NCBI RefSeq assembly: GCF_009905375.1
Contig: NC_133649.1
Coordinates: 237,054,201 to 237,118,200 of the forward strand
DNA from: Apium graveolens
Lineage: Eukaryota; Streptophyta; Magnoliopsida; Apiales; Apiaceae
Length of the DNA: 64,000 nt
Direction of reading: 5' to 3'
Part shown: positions 46,406 through 57,846 of the stretch, piece by piece
Layout of the letters: each line of letters starts with the position of its first letter
How positions within the stretch are numbered: position 1 is the stretch's first letter
Notes under the pieces: model-generated
Told to the model about the DNA's origin: nothing
The model's input: only the letters and a program-made list of their open reading frames with translations
The model's database searches: none
Program-made: the position numbers and the translations under genes

Positions 46406-48305
46406 TCAGGTAAAGACAGTTTTTACATATGCTTCTTCTCTAAGTTTAAAGACAGTTTTTACATATGCTTCTTCTCTAAGTTTATCCTTCAAGTGATTAA
46501 GAATTTCAAGTTCTTCTATGATGAGTGTTCCACTTAGAGCTTCCACAAGTTTTTGCCTTGCTGCCTTAGGGTACTTCTGGTCTAGATACTCTAAACTGAA
46601 TCTTAAGAATCCACCAACTTTGATGTTTAGAAATCTACCATCTTTAGAAATTCTGCTCATTCCTTTTGCTTTCAACTCTTCTGATCTTTTTATAAACATA
46701 TCTATTTCTTCGTCATGTTTCCTTCTTCTTTCTTCAGCTTCAGCCTTATCTCTTTTCTTTGTTTCCTCCCTTTCAATCAACCATTCAGCCAAAGATGATC
46801 TCCAAGTCTTTGTAACAGTGTCCTTGCCTTCTAACAAACTTAACACTCTCTTAATTTCTGCAGGAGTCAAAGAATCCATTAAGTCTTTGTTTAGAAGAGT
46901 GAATGTACCATCCTTAAAATAGACTCTAACTTCTCTCAGGGATACAACCCAGACTTTAACAATTTCCTCAACTGGATTTTAGAAATGGTCTTATCTGAGA
47001 TGCACCAATTTAGAGGTAGAAAGTCAGATTCTTTAAAGCAATTACAGATGGCCCTTTCAGTGACTTCTACTTCCTTTACATGCTTGAATTTCTTAGGCTT
47101 TCTCCCCACATATTTGAGATTGAATTTTAGTGAAGGTTTGGCTAAATGTAGGGTTGTTATTTTCTTAAGATTTGTGAGGCTTGAGGTGATTGGAATTTTT
47201 AGGAAGGAGTTGGCAGTTTGTCTGTAAAGAAATTTCAGCTTAGGTGTTTGGGAAGATTTGATGTTAGAGATAGTTGATGTTGTGGGTTGAGCTGAGGTTT
47301 GAGGTGGTTGTGTTTGGATTTTTAGGGTTGTTTGAGTTCCTGAATCATCATGAGATTTTCTGCTCTTCCTTTCCCCTCTTCTCCTCGTGTCTTTATCTTT
47401 CTTGTCATCCTCCTTCTTCTTCTCTCCACCCCTACTTCCAGATGGCTTAGTAGACTGACTTGAATTTGAGCCAGAAGGATTTTGATCATCTTTCTTGTGC
47501 TCATCATCATCCAAATCATCCTTGTTGATTTTTGTTTTGGGCAAGTTTGCTTCTGCATTATCCAGATATCTTCTCAACAGTTTTATCATCTCCTCATCTT
47601 CAACAGTTTTGTTCCTTTTTACTTTCAGCTCAGTTTCAAGAGTCATGATGAGCCTTTTGTTTGCCATGACACACTGTTTAGGAACTTGAAAATGTTTGAA
47701 ATGTTTGGCAGTAGAACAAATGTATGCCACTCCCTTGCTAGGCTGTAGATAAGCTTCTGGTAAAGCAGCTACTTGTGCCTTCTTCAATTCTGTTAGCAAG
47801 AGAGTATCTTCATGAATCACAATTCTGACTTTGCTTATCAAAACATCTAATTTAGATGCCCTCCTAGAGATAAGATAGTTACGGGAGACCTGCATACATC
47901 TGTCTACCCCTGAGTCATTGATGTTGACCATTATCCTTCTTTCCTTAAATTGTCTTTAGTTACCAAGATCACTCTTATTGAGTTTATTGTCCTGTCCAAT
48001 GCTTTCTTTTAGGTCAAGAAATTGTCATTGAGAGAAACTATGAGTGCCTTAAGCAGTTCAACAAATTCTCTGCTTTGACTGGGACCCTCAGTTGCTTTAA
48101 AAAGTCTCTCCATTCCAATATCAACTTCTCGATTTAAACTCTCTTCAGCACTTTGGACTTGTTGTTGAGATGACCTTGACTGTGCCAACCTAGCCTCTAT
48201 CTCCCCCTTAGTCCTGTTGATAGGCATGAGAAGAGGAGTAGGGATTTCAGGTCTTCCTTGTTCAGGCAAAGAAGGTAGTGGTATGTTGAGTTTACCCATG
48301 ATGGC
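46406..48305 (-). pseudogene. Element 3 ORF3, C-terminal part (broken)
   Basis: Minus strand, continuing from the element 2 insertion site. It starts MGKLNIPLPSLPEQGRPEI and has a Gln/Ser-rich helix (48200-48100). An internal domain follows with RASKLDVLISKVRIVIHEDT and VAYICSTAKHFKHFQVPKQC (47870-47650), then a Lys/Asp-rich linker and a basic domain with LKFNLKYVGRKPKKFKHVKE and CNCFKESDFLPLNWCISD (47130-46990). The C-terminus (46879-46406) is strongly charged (EAEERRRKHDEEIDMFIKR) and ends in a duplicated 12-residue block KLREEAYVKTVF. Stops lie near 48009 and 46936, with a frameshift near 47940. I recognise no enzyme. The 36-bp duplication 46412-46483 is exact and in frame. Confidence 0.6.
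46412..46483 (-). repeat. Exact 36-bp tandem duplication in element 3 ORF3
   Basis: Two identical 36-bp units, 46412-46447 and 46448-46483, encode KLREEAYVKTVF twice at the C-terminus of ORF3. A length divisible by three keeps the frame. Perfect identity points to a recent event. Confidence 0.9.
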
Positions 48306-48879
48306 TGTTAGGTTACATAACACTATAGAAGGGGGTTGAATATAGTGTTTATACAATCAAATCGATTTAGAACACAAGTATGTAACAGTAATCAAGTTTA
48401 TTCAATATAATAAGCTCTGTTACAAAGTAGGTTAAACTACTCTCCCAGTGATGAACAATATCACTAAGAGCTGCTAGGTTACAATGAATAATGTTCTCGT
48501 GAATGATAACACTTATAGTGTAAACCCTAAGCAGTGTTTATATAGTACACAGTTACAAGATATCTTCTAATTGATATGGAATATAATTCTGTCTCCTAAA
48601 ATATATCAATCAGATATTATCTTTTGTAGTCCTATAGCTGTCCAACTCTTCATGCATATCTTCTTTTGTTTTAGTCCATATCATCTCCTGTAATTCAGCT
48701 GCATTCCTTATCTGAAGTACCCACACTTAAGTCCTGATATAAATCATGACGGCCTTAAGTTCTGATATAAGTTCTGACTTCAGTAAGTTCCGATTTCCAG
48801 TAAGTCCTGCTAAGTCCTGATATTAAGTTCTGAAACTAAACACAACAAATTAGACATGACATCACAGATATATCTAACA
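48306..48879 (-). repeat. Element 2 3' LTR
   Basis: Left LTR in window coordinates, 574 bp. A minus-strand TATA box, CTATATAAAC, lies at 48536-48545. Words of the type AAGTCCTGATA and AAGTTCTGATA at 48735-48835 read as TATCAGAACTT in the element's sense. The interior of the element carries the opposite orientation. Confidence 0.95.
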
Positions 48880-48890
48880 ATCTCCCCTAA
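48880..48890 (-). other. Element 2 polypurine tract
   Basis: On the minus strand, AGGGGAGAT sits directly before the LTR start TGTTAGATAT, in the context AAGTTAGGGGAGAT. Confidence 0.85.
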
Positions 48891-49017
48891 CTTGTAAATT
48901 ATGAAAAATATACAAGTTAATAGATTTGATGATGTTAAAAACATTTAAGTACAAATGCAATGAGAGTTTATTTAAACAACTAACTACAACTTACAGTCCT
49001 TGCAGCTTTTACCAATT

Positions 49018-52000
49018 TTACTGAGTCAATCTGAATCCAAAGTGATTCTTAACAAAGTTTGATATCAGCTTCTCTTCTGCATTTCTCAGGACTTGAGCTA
49101 ATGTAGCCTTGACTTGCTTTATTTCTTCATCTTGACTTCCAATCTGGTAGATTGCAGTCCTAAGTGCTGAGATGTGATTTCTTTCCAATCCATCACCAAG
49201 CCTAATTACCCTTGGATGAGATGAGTGTTCATTATAGCACATATATTTCTCTTTCAGAATAACTTCTAGCTTAGCAGAATTTTTCTTCATTGGAATAAAT
49301 TCTGCAACCTTTGATCTAGAGATTCTGGCTTTATCCTTTATGGTCTTCATTATGAAATTTGACCATCTTTTGGTAATCTCAGACTTTATCTCCAAAAGAT
49401 AATAAAAGAATTGAAGTTCTTTCAGAGATTTGTTTAGCACATCTGATTCTGACATTCTGTATGTTCTTCCATATTTAAGAAATAGAATCAGCTTTTCTTT
49501 GACATTACTCTTATCATGAGCATCCAGTACCACTTGAACAGATATAACCTCGTCAAGGTCTTTCTGTGTAACTTCTTTAAGAGGTTTGTCAGTTAATAAG
49601 AATGGATCTCTGGTAATTACTACAACTCCTGTTTTTATCCTGGCTTCTTCAGAACCTAATCCAGATCTGTCTCTTGCTTCTCTGGATTTCAATCCAACAG
49701 TCATGAAATCAGATAACAGTTGACTTTTCTTAGGTACTAATGGTTTAACATTTTTCCATAGGAGTTTCCTCCTTATCAGCAATTGCCATCTTGTTCAAAT
49801 CAACTTGAGCTCTGTTAGAGGTTGATGTCTTGATGACTTGATCAAGATTTGTTGTTTCATTTATACCTTGCTGTTCTGAAATGTCTTCACTCTGAACAAC
49901 TTGAGCTATGTCAGAGGTTGTCTTAGATTCTTCTATCACCTTCTTCTTTTCAGAGTTTCAACAATTTCATCTTCTGCAGCTGTATCATCAAAAACCTGAA
50001 CCATTTTACACACAGGTTTCATCAGGATTTGAGTAATATTCATCTCATGTTTCTTTGTTGGTTCATCAATCTTTCCTTTCCCTTTTGCCTTAGGCAATTT
50101 CAACTTGTGATCTTGTCTTGGGCTTTGAAGCCTCAGAAGTTGACCTTTCCTTGATCACAATGCCTTTTACCTTAGGCCTTGGAGGCTTCTTTGCATTAGA
50201 AGCTTTAGATTTAAGATTTGTCTTCTCAGCTGCAAATCTAGCTTATTCCTCCTTTAGAGTCTCTAAATCCATTCCAGGATTATGCTTGAGAAATAATCTT
50301 CTAGAAATCTCTTCATCAAGTGTCTGAATCTTGGGATCCTTATAGTAGACAGTAGTCTCCCTTCCCTTAAGCTTCAGAGTTTGTAAAAACTTCTGAGAGT
50401 CTTGACTTTCTCCTTGAATGAGAATATCAGAACTTGATATCATACTTTGATTATCAGAACTTGCTTTCAGAACTTGAGCATTCACAGCTTCAGAACTTGT
50501 AATCTTCTGTGTAGAAGATTTGCTAGAATCAGAAATTAGTTTCTGTAAAGAAAGTTTGTTGCTTTGCCCTTGACCTTGACCTTTGCCCTTGCTAGGGTTT
50601 CCCTGGTCATCTCCTTATCATCCTTCTTCTTCTTCTTCTTCTTCTTCTTCAGTACTTGACTAGTTGAGCATTTGGACTTAACTACCTTCTCCCCCTTTTT
50701 GGCATCATCTGGAAGGAGTAGTGAAAGAAGGAGTTTCACTGAAGATTGGATTTCATTCAGTTGAGTCTGTTGAGCAGCTTGATTTTGTAGGACCTTAGCC
50801 AGTTGGGCCTGCTGCTTTTCTTGAGCTTGCTCAATAGCTTCAACTTTCTCTTGAATAGGTCTGATAAACCTCTTCTTGACTAGTTTGATCTCCATGTCTA
50901 GCTTATCAGCTTTTTCCAGAAGTTTATCAACCTTTTCATGAGTCTGTGAGTGTAGACCTTGAAGACTTTTATTACTGAGAGCTGTGACTTTAAGTTGAGC
51001 TTTGAAATCAGAACTTGTCAACAACTCATCAGCTTTTGCAATATGATCCTGACAGAACTTTTTAAGCAGTGCCTCCTTTCCAAGAACTTGTCAACAACTC
51101 ATTCCACTTCTTGGTCCATTCAACTCCTCTGTGAGTTTCTTCCCAAGGAACAGAAGCATCTTCTTCAACAAACTTTTTAAGCAGTGCCTCATTTCCAAGA
51201 ATTGGAACATTTACTGGAGCATTGTCTTCAGAACTTGAGTGAATCTCATCATCTTCTGACAGTACTAAAGTGTGTGTCACTGAAGGTGATTCTGGTACAA
51301 CTTCATCTATTTCCACATCCAGAATTGGTGTGGTAGGAACTTCAACATTTAGTGGAGAAACATGTGGAGTTGTCTCCTTTGCTGGTGCTTCCAGATACAA
51401 GACAGTTGGTATGTTTAGCCTGTGAATATCAATTTCAGGACTTAATCCTGAATCTTCAACTGTAAAAGTTTCTTTGATTGGAGAGACAAGAGGTGTGATC
51501 ACTATATCTTGAACAGTGTCTTCAGCTTGAGGTGGAGGTGGCAAAGCTTCAATCACTATTGGTTCTGATGAGATCAGAGATTCCTGATCCCCTTCCTCAG
51601 CTTTTTCATATTGAGCTTGTGTAATTTTCACACCTGCTTTCTTCTTCTTTGATCTTCTGGATGGTGGAGGAGTTGCTTGAGCAGCATCAGAACTTGAAGT
51701 TCTTTTCCTTTTTAAAATACCAGAACCCTCAACTTCATTCTCCTTCTGAGGAGTTACCTCTTCAGCTGCTACCTCCTTCTGAAAAATTTCTTTTTCAGTT
51801 TCTATTTCTATAGGTTCTGATGTGCGAACCTGTGCATGCTCATCTTCATCTGATTCATCTCTCAGAATCAGCCTTCTCTTTCTCCTTGGTGGATATTGAG
51901 GAACAGATTTTACTCTTGAAGGCTTGGGTCTAGATGCTGTAGAAGATTTTACAACTGGCACCTTTTAGGAAGTACCAGAGGTTAGTTTGGTAGTAGGTGC

Positions 52001-52936
52001 TGATGGTTATGGTTGAGAAGATTGTGCTAGTTAGAAATAGGTTCTGATGGTAGGATGTGGTTGAGAGTTGGAAGGTTGTGTTGGTGGAGGTTGAGAGGGT
52101 GCAACTTCAGGAAATTTGGGTGTGTATGTGTTGGGGTCAGAGTTTACTAAGAACTGTTTTACAGATTCAGGAATTTGAAGGGGTCTTAGTAAGTTTTTCT
52201 TATTATCAGTAGATAACAAGTCTGTGAAAGCCCTTTTAGCAAGTTTAAAAGGTTGAATTGACTCACTAAAGTTTTGGGGCTTATCAGAACAACAAAAACT
52301 GTAAATGAGTTGACAAAATCTAGCAAAGTAAACAGTATTTGGGTCCTCTTTCATCCTATCCCCAATAAAACCCAAAATAGCAGTAGCATAATCAAAATGA
52401 GTTTGATTAAGAAGTGCATACCCTATTTGCTGACTCAGAATTGGAATGGTATCAAAGTTGGAGCATTTGTTGGCAAAAGCTCTGGTGATGCAATCAAAGA
52501 AAAAACTCCACTCCCTTCTAATGTATGGCCTCTTCAGTTGTCCCAGCTTGGATAAAATTTTCTCATATCCAAGATTGGCCATCATACTTTGTAGAAGTGG
52601 CTCCTCAATCCGAGCATTGAAAGTGCAATTTTCTGGCAAGTGTAAAGCTTGTCGAACAGTTGACAAGTTAACTAGATGCTCATCTTCCCCTGTTGTGAAG
52701 ATAATGCTTGGGGACCCATTTTCACCACCATCATCATATACCCCAGTCCTCCAAAACTCCAGTATTTGTGTTCCTGAGAGTAATTGTGGTTGGGTCAGAG
52801 CATACTCAATCTCACTGTTAGCAAGAAAGTACTGAACGAAGTGAAGATCTGAAGGAGCATCGTCCTTGCTGAGAATAGCCATATAGTTGTTGGGGACGAA
52901 CTTGGATCCATTAAAGATAACGTCCTTAGGTCCCAT
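49018..52936 (-). pseudogene. Element 2 ORF3 (Sirevirus 3' gene, broken)
   Basis: The minus-strand ATG at 52936 begins MGPKDVIFNGSKFVPNNYMA. The N-terminal 300 codons are open and hold the conserved domain: APSDLHFVQYFLA, VRQALHLPENCTFNA, KLGQLKRPYIRREW, SFFFDCITRAFANKC and YFARFCQLIYSF. The frame stops near 52031. It continues with Pro/Ser-rich and basic stretches, then a probable coiled coil with Gln repeats (50860-50740), LLLSLLLPDDAKKGEKVV and a poly-Lys run coded by a CTT microsatellite (about 50620-50650). The C-terminal module has LKSREARDRSGLGSEEA and ALRTAIYQIGSQDEEI, ending at 49018. At least five stops or frameshifts break it. No signal peptide or membrane segment is seen. It is the best-preserved N-terminus of this family in the window. 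Function unknown. Confidence 0.78.
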
Positions 52937-54437
52937 ATCTGTAAGAAATTAAGTGAAAAAATTGTGTGTTTACAGGTGTTTGATAAAATGTCTGTAAGAA
53001 ATAGCTTCGGAGAAAATTAGAGAGTGAGAGAGAATAAGAGAGATTAAAAAATAAGAATATTAGGTAAAAGATTGTAAAATCTTTTAACTCTCTTATTTAT
53101 ACACTCCACGTGACAACGGACTATTTTTGTGAAGCAGAACAGACTTTTTACACCTGGCAACATGGAAACAGTCAAAACATTAATGAATGGGCATGGTAAA
53201 CATGCAGTAATTATTTCTCACATGCTGTTATGAAACAAACACGCAACCCATTAACCAAATGATTATCACTGTTTTTATCTCACTTAATTATTTTCTGACA
53301 AAATATAACCGTTACAGTAAATACTAAAAATAAGTCAAGTAATTAAAATGTGACACATAAGCATCAGAGTTTGCATCAGGATTTGCATTAGAACTTGACT
53401 ATTATCAGAATTTAACGGTCATTGGAACATAGCTTCTGTACTTAAAAAGTGAATGATTGTTTCTGTGATTCTTCACACAAATACTGACTGGTTTCTTCAG
53501 AGTCTAATCATCAGAACTTTCATCAGAACTTGTCCTTAGAATTTATGCAAATGATACTTAACTGTTTGTCAGAAACAATTTAATCACTACAGTAATTTTT
53601 ATCATTCATATGGAGTGATAGTGTGTGCATGTGCAAATGATCAGATAAAGTTTAAAGTCTGATAAACTTCAGTATATCTTAGAAATAAGGCATAACTAAG
53701 AAAAATGCTTAAAATCTGTCTTTAATTGGAAGTCTACTATAGAATAAAGTAATGCAAAAGTCCATATCAACTGTTTGTGCTCATTTTATTCATCTTTTGA
53801 AATTCTTTAGACAGTGGCTTTTTAGTGTAAATGAGTTACAACTGCCATCGGAATTTATGCTGTTATCAGAGTATTTCTCCAGTAATCAGAGAATGTGAAA
53901 AGTCACCAAGAAAAATCAATTTGCTTTTCTAATGCATATAACTTAATACCAGCAATGCACTTGGATTTTCCCTCTCACATAAATTACTCTTCATCTCAAA
54001 GGAGTACCTGATTTCAATTTTTCTTTTCTTTGTTTTCTTCAGATAAGTGAGGCTTACCAAGCATGTAGTTCATCTTTAAGATTTACTGACATCAGAATTT
54101 GACAGATAAAAAGAAATAATCTAGTTTGTGACTTAGTAATAAGATACACAAAGTAAATTTGACTAAGATCATAATCAGAATTTGCTTGTGTTATTGATTT
54201 CCACATAAATAATTCAGACATGGGATACATAGTTTGTTAAGGACTACTAAGTCAATATCTAACAAGATAATCCTTATTGGACTGAATAGTCACATAACTT
54301 TCAAAACACTATTAGAGTATATAGAATCACATCAGATAACAATCAGTATTGAATATGATACAATTTAAGCACAGATTACACAGAGATAAGAAAATCTGTA
54401 AACACTGATCATAATGTTTGATGCATGAGAACAAAAA
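52937..54437 (-). other. Element 2 spacer between pol and ORF3
   Basis: About 1.5 kb without a gene. It carries several ATCAGAACTT words on the plus strand (for example near 53510 and 53525), which read as AAGTTCTGAT in the element's sense. Compared with element 1 it lacks about 0.9 kb that contains the small ORF and its TATA box. Confidence 0.6.
53092..53101 (-). promoter_or_regulatory. Candidate internal TATA box for ORF3 of element 2
   Basis: On the minus strand, TATAAATAAG lies about 156 bp upstream of the ORF3 ATG, at almost the same distance as in element 1. A CT-rich leader (CTCTCTTATTCTCTCTCAC) lies between. Confidence 0.6.
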
Positions 54438-56585
54438 TTAAGCAGATTTTGAGAAAGAACCTGAAACCATTCCAAGTTCATTTACTAGTCTTGTAAAAGT
54501 AGCTTCACATAGTGGTTTTGTAAAGATATCTGCTAGTTGTTGATCTGTTGGGACAAAATATAATTCCACTATACCTTCCATCACATGTTCCCTTATGAAA
54601 TGGTACATAATGCTGATGTCCTTTGTCATTGAGTGTTGAACTGGATTACCTGTCATAGCAATAGCACTTTGATTATCACAGTAAATGGGTATTTTATAAA
54701 ATACTAACCCATAGTCCAGTAACTGATTCTTCATCCAAAGAATCTGTGCACAACAGCTTCCTGCGCAATATATTCTGCTTTTGCAGTTGATGTGGAAATT
54801 AATTTCTATTTCTTGCTAAACCAAGAAACCAATTTGCCTCCAAGAAATTAGCAGCGTCCACTAGTGCTTTCTCCTGTCTATTTTGCATCCTGCAAAATCT
54901 GCATCTGAGTAACCTATTAGCTTAAAATCTAATTCCCTAGGATACCACAATCCCAGATCAGCTGTACCCTTGAGGCTACTTGAAAATTCTTTTCATAGCT
55001 ATTAAATGAGGTTCTCTTGGATCAGCCTAAAATCTTGTACAAAGACAGGTAGCATACATGATATCAGGTCTACTTGTAGTTAAATAGAGTAAAGAGCCAA
55101 TCATACCTCTGTAGTTAGTAATATCTACTGATGCTCCAGTATCTTTATCTAATTTGGTGGCAGTGGCCATGGGAGGGGATGCAGTTGAACTGTCTTGCAT
55201 TCCAAATTTCTTGAGTAAATTTCTGGTGTACTTGGATTGATTTATGAAAGTACCTTCTTCAGTTTGCTTGACTTGAAGTCCCAGAAAATAGCTAAGTTCT
55301 CCCATCATACTCATTTGATATCTTGACTGCATTAGCTTTGCAAACCTTTCACAGAGTTTGGCATTTGTAGAACCAAAGATGATATCATCAACATATATCT
55401 GTACCAAAAGTAAGTCCTTTCCATGGTTGAGGTAGAACAGAGTTTTATCAATTGTGCCTCTGGTAAATCCGCTTTCCAGAAGGAATTGAGCTTTCTAGAA
55501 GGAATTGAGCTAAAGTCTCATACCATGCTCTTGGAGCTTGCTTAAAGTGCTTTGTCAAGCCTGTAGACATGATTTGGAAATTTTGGATCTACAAAGCCTG
55601 GAGGTTGTTCAACATATACCTCTTCTTCCAATTCTCCATTGAGAAAAGCACTTTTCACATCCATTTGAAAGACTTTAAACTTCTTGTGAGCAGCATAAGC
55701 CAAAAAGATTCTTATGGCTTCCAATCTAGTAACTGGAAAAAATATTTCATAATAGTCAATACCCTCCTATTGAGAGTAACCTTTAGCAACCAGCCTTGCT
55801 TTGTTTCTTGTAATTATTCCATCAGTGTCAGTTTTGTTTCTTAACACCCATTTTGTACCAACAATGGATCTGTTCTTTGGTCTTGGCACCAGGGTCCAAA
55901 CTATATTTCTTTCAAATTCATTTAACTCTTCCTGATTTGCTTGCACCCAATCAGCATCTTGAAGAGCTTCTTCCACTTTCTTTGGTTCAGTCTGAGATAG
56001 AAAGGAATGATAGAGATATTCATTTGATGTTGTTGTTCTAGTTCTGACACCTGCTTCAGGATCTCCAATTATTAAGTCAGGTGTGTGTGATTTAGTCCAC
56101 TTCCTCATAGATGGAAGTTGATCTCTAAAACTGGATCATCCCCCATGATCCATGTTGTCTCCATCAGCATCTTTTGATGCTCCCCCTGTAGTTATGCTCT
56201 CTGAGACTTCAGAATTCGAATTTGATTTTTCAGGAGGTGAAGAATCAGAGCTTCCAAAATTATCAGAATTTGGCTCATCAGAACTAGATGAATCAGAACT
56301 TGAAGAGCCAGTGATTGGTTCTGATGCTTCTTGAGAGTCTTGAGATGTGTTATGATCATCAACTTGCTCCCCCTGAACAGGTGTATTTCCCTTTGCAGCA
56401 GTTACCACAGTTTCAATTACATCAGAGTTTAACCCGTCAGAACTTACAGGATCAGTATTTAGGTCATCAGAATTTACAGAATCAGAATTTACATCTTCAT
56501 TTTTAAATCTCAGCTGATCATGATCATTGAAATCTTCAAGTCCAGTAATATGTTTATCATCAAAAGATACATTGATAGATTTCAT
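54438..56585 (-). pseudogene. pol: Element 2 linker, reverse transcriptase and RNase H (broken)
   Basis: Minus strand. A Ser/Asp-rich linker (56585-56136) is followed by [20 protein letters not shown] near 55935, then [20 protein letters not shown] (55683-55624) and the active-site YVDD near 55385. RNase H ends with QQLADIFTKPLCEATF and FSKSA at 54438. Breaks: stops at 56136 and 55767, a small deletion in the LYGLKQAP block near 55548, a 19-bp partial duplication at 55478-55510, a stop near 55027 and frameshifts in RNase H near 54740-55000. The arrangement equals that of element 1. Confidence 0.9.
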
Positions 56586-57834
56586 GACAACCCTTGTTCT
56601 TAAATTGTAGACTCTGAAGGCTTTTGTGGAAAGTGGATATCCAACAAAAATTCCTTCATCAGCTTTTAGATCAAATTTTGACAGCTATTCAGGATGAGTC
56701 TTAAGAATAAAACACTTGCATCCAAATACATGAAAGTATTTCAGATTTGGCTTCTTTTTCTTCACCATCTCATATGGTGTTTTTCCATGCTTGTTTATGA
56801 GTGTAGCATTCTGTGTAAAACAAGCAGTCTACACAGCTTCAGCCCAAAAATAGGTTGGTATCTTTGCTTCATTAAGCATAGTTCATGTAGCTTCAATAAG
56901 AGTCATGTTCTTTCTTTCTACAACTCCATTCTGCTGTGGAGTTCCAGGTGCATAAAATTCCTGCTTTATTCCATGCTCTTTGCAGAACTCTTCCATGATT
57001 GAATTCTTGAACTCAGTGCCATTATCACTTCTTATTATTTTAACAGAATCTTTGACCAACTTATCCAGTTGTCTGACATGATCAGTTAGAGTAGATGCGG
57101 TTTCATTCTTCTTGTGCAAGAAATACACCCAAGTGTATCTTGTGAACTCATCCACTATAACCATAACATATTTCTTCTTTGCAATGGACATGACATTAAC
57201 TGGACCAAAATAGATCAACATGTAGTAAGTGATAAGGCTCAAGAATTGAGGATTCAGTTTTGCTCTTTAATGAAGATTTTCTTTGTTTTGCCTTTTGACA
57301 TGAGTCACAAAGACCATCTGGAGCAAATACTGATTTTGGAAGTCCTCTCACAAGATCTTTTTTTACTATCTCATTTATGTTGTTGAAATTTAAATGAGAG
57401 AGTCTCTTGTGCCAATTCCAGCTTTCTTCAATTGATGCTTTGCTTAACAGACAGATTGCAGAACCACCAGAATTTGTTGAAAGTCTGGCTTCATATATGT
57501 TACCATGTCTGTAACCTTTCAGAACTACTTTGCCTATAGAATTACTTACAACTTCACAGTGTTCTTCAAAGAAATCCACATGATAACCTCTATCACAGAT
57601 TTGACTCACACTTAGCAGATTATGTTTAAGTCCTGAGACTAGAGCTACTGATTCAATTATGACATTCCCAAGATTTATATTGCCATATCCCAAAGTCTTT
57701 CCCATGTTGCCATCTCCATAAGAAACTCCTGGGCCAGCTTTCTCCACAAAGTCTAATAGCAGGGTTTTATTTCCAGTCATATTTCCTGAACATCCACTGT
57801 TTAGAACTAGGATGTTTTTCTTGTTGCCCTGCAA
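56586..57834 (-). pseudogene. pol: Element 2 protease and integrase (broken)
   Basis: Minus strand, starting after the shared double stop. The protease motif reads LVLNSGCSGNMTG. The catalytic Asp present in element 1 is Asn here, so the enzyme would be dead even without other damage. The pre-integrase zinc finger follows (WHKRLSHLNF ... CDSC). A one-base insertion near 57215 shifts the frame. The integrase core has Asp in VIVDEFTRYTWV, Asp in RSDNGTEF and Glu in NGVVERKNMTL, then TGA at 56883 in place of an Arg codon. Further stops occur at about 56830 and 56685. Confidence 0.9.
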
Positions 57835-57846
57835 TCACAAAGACCA

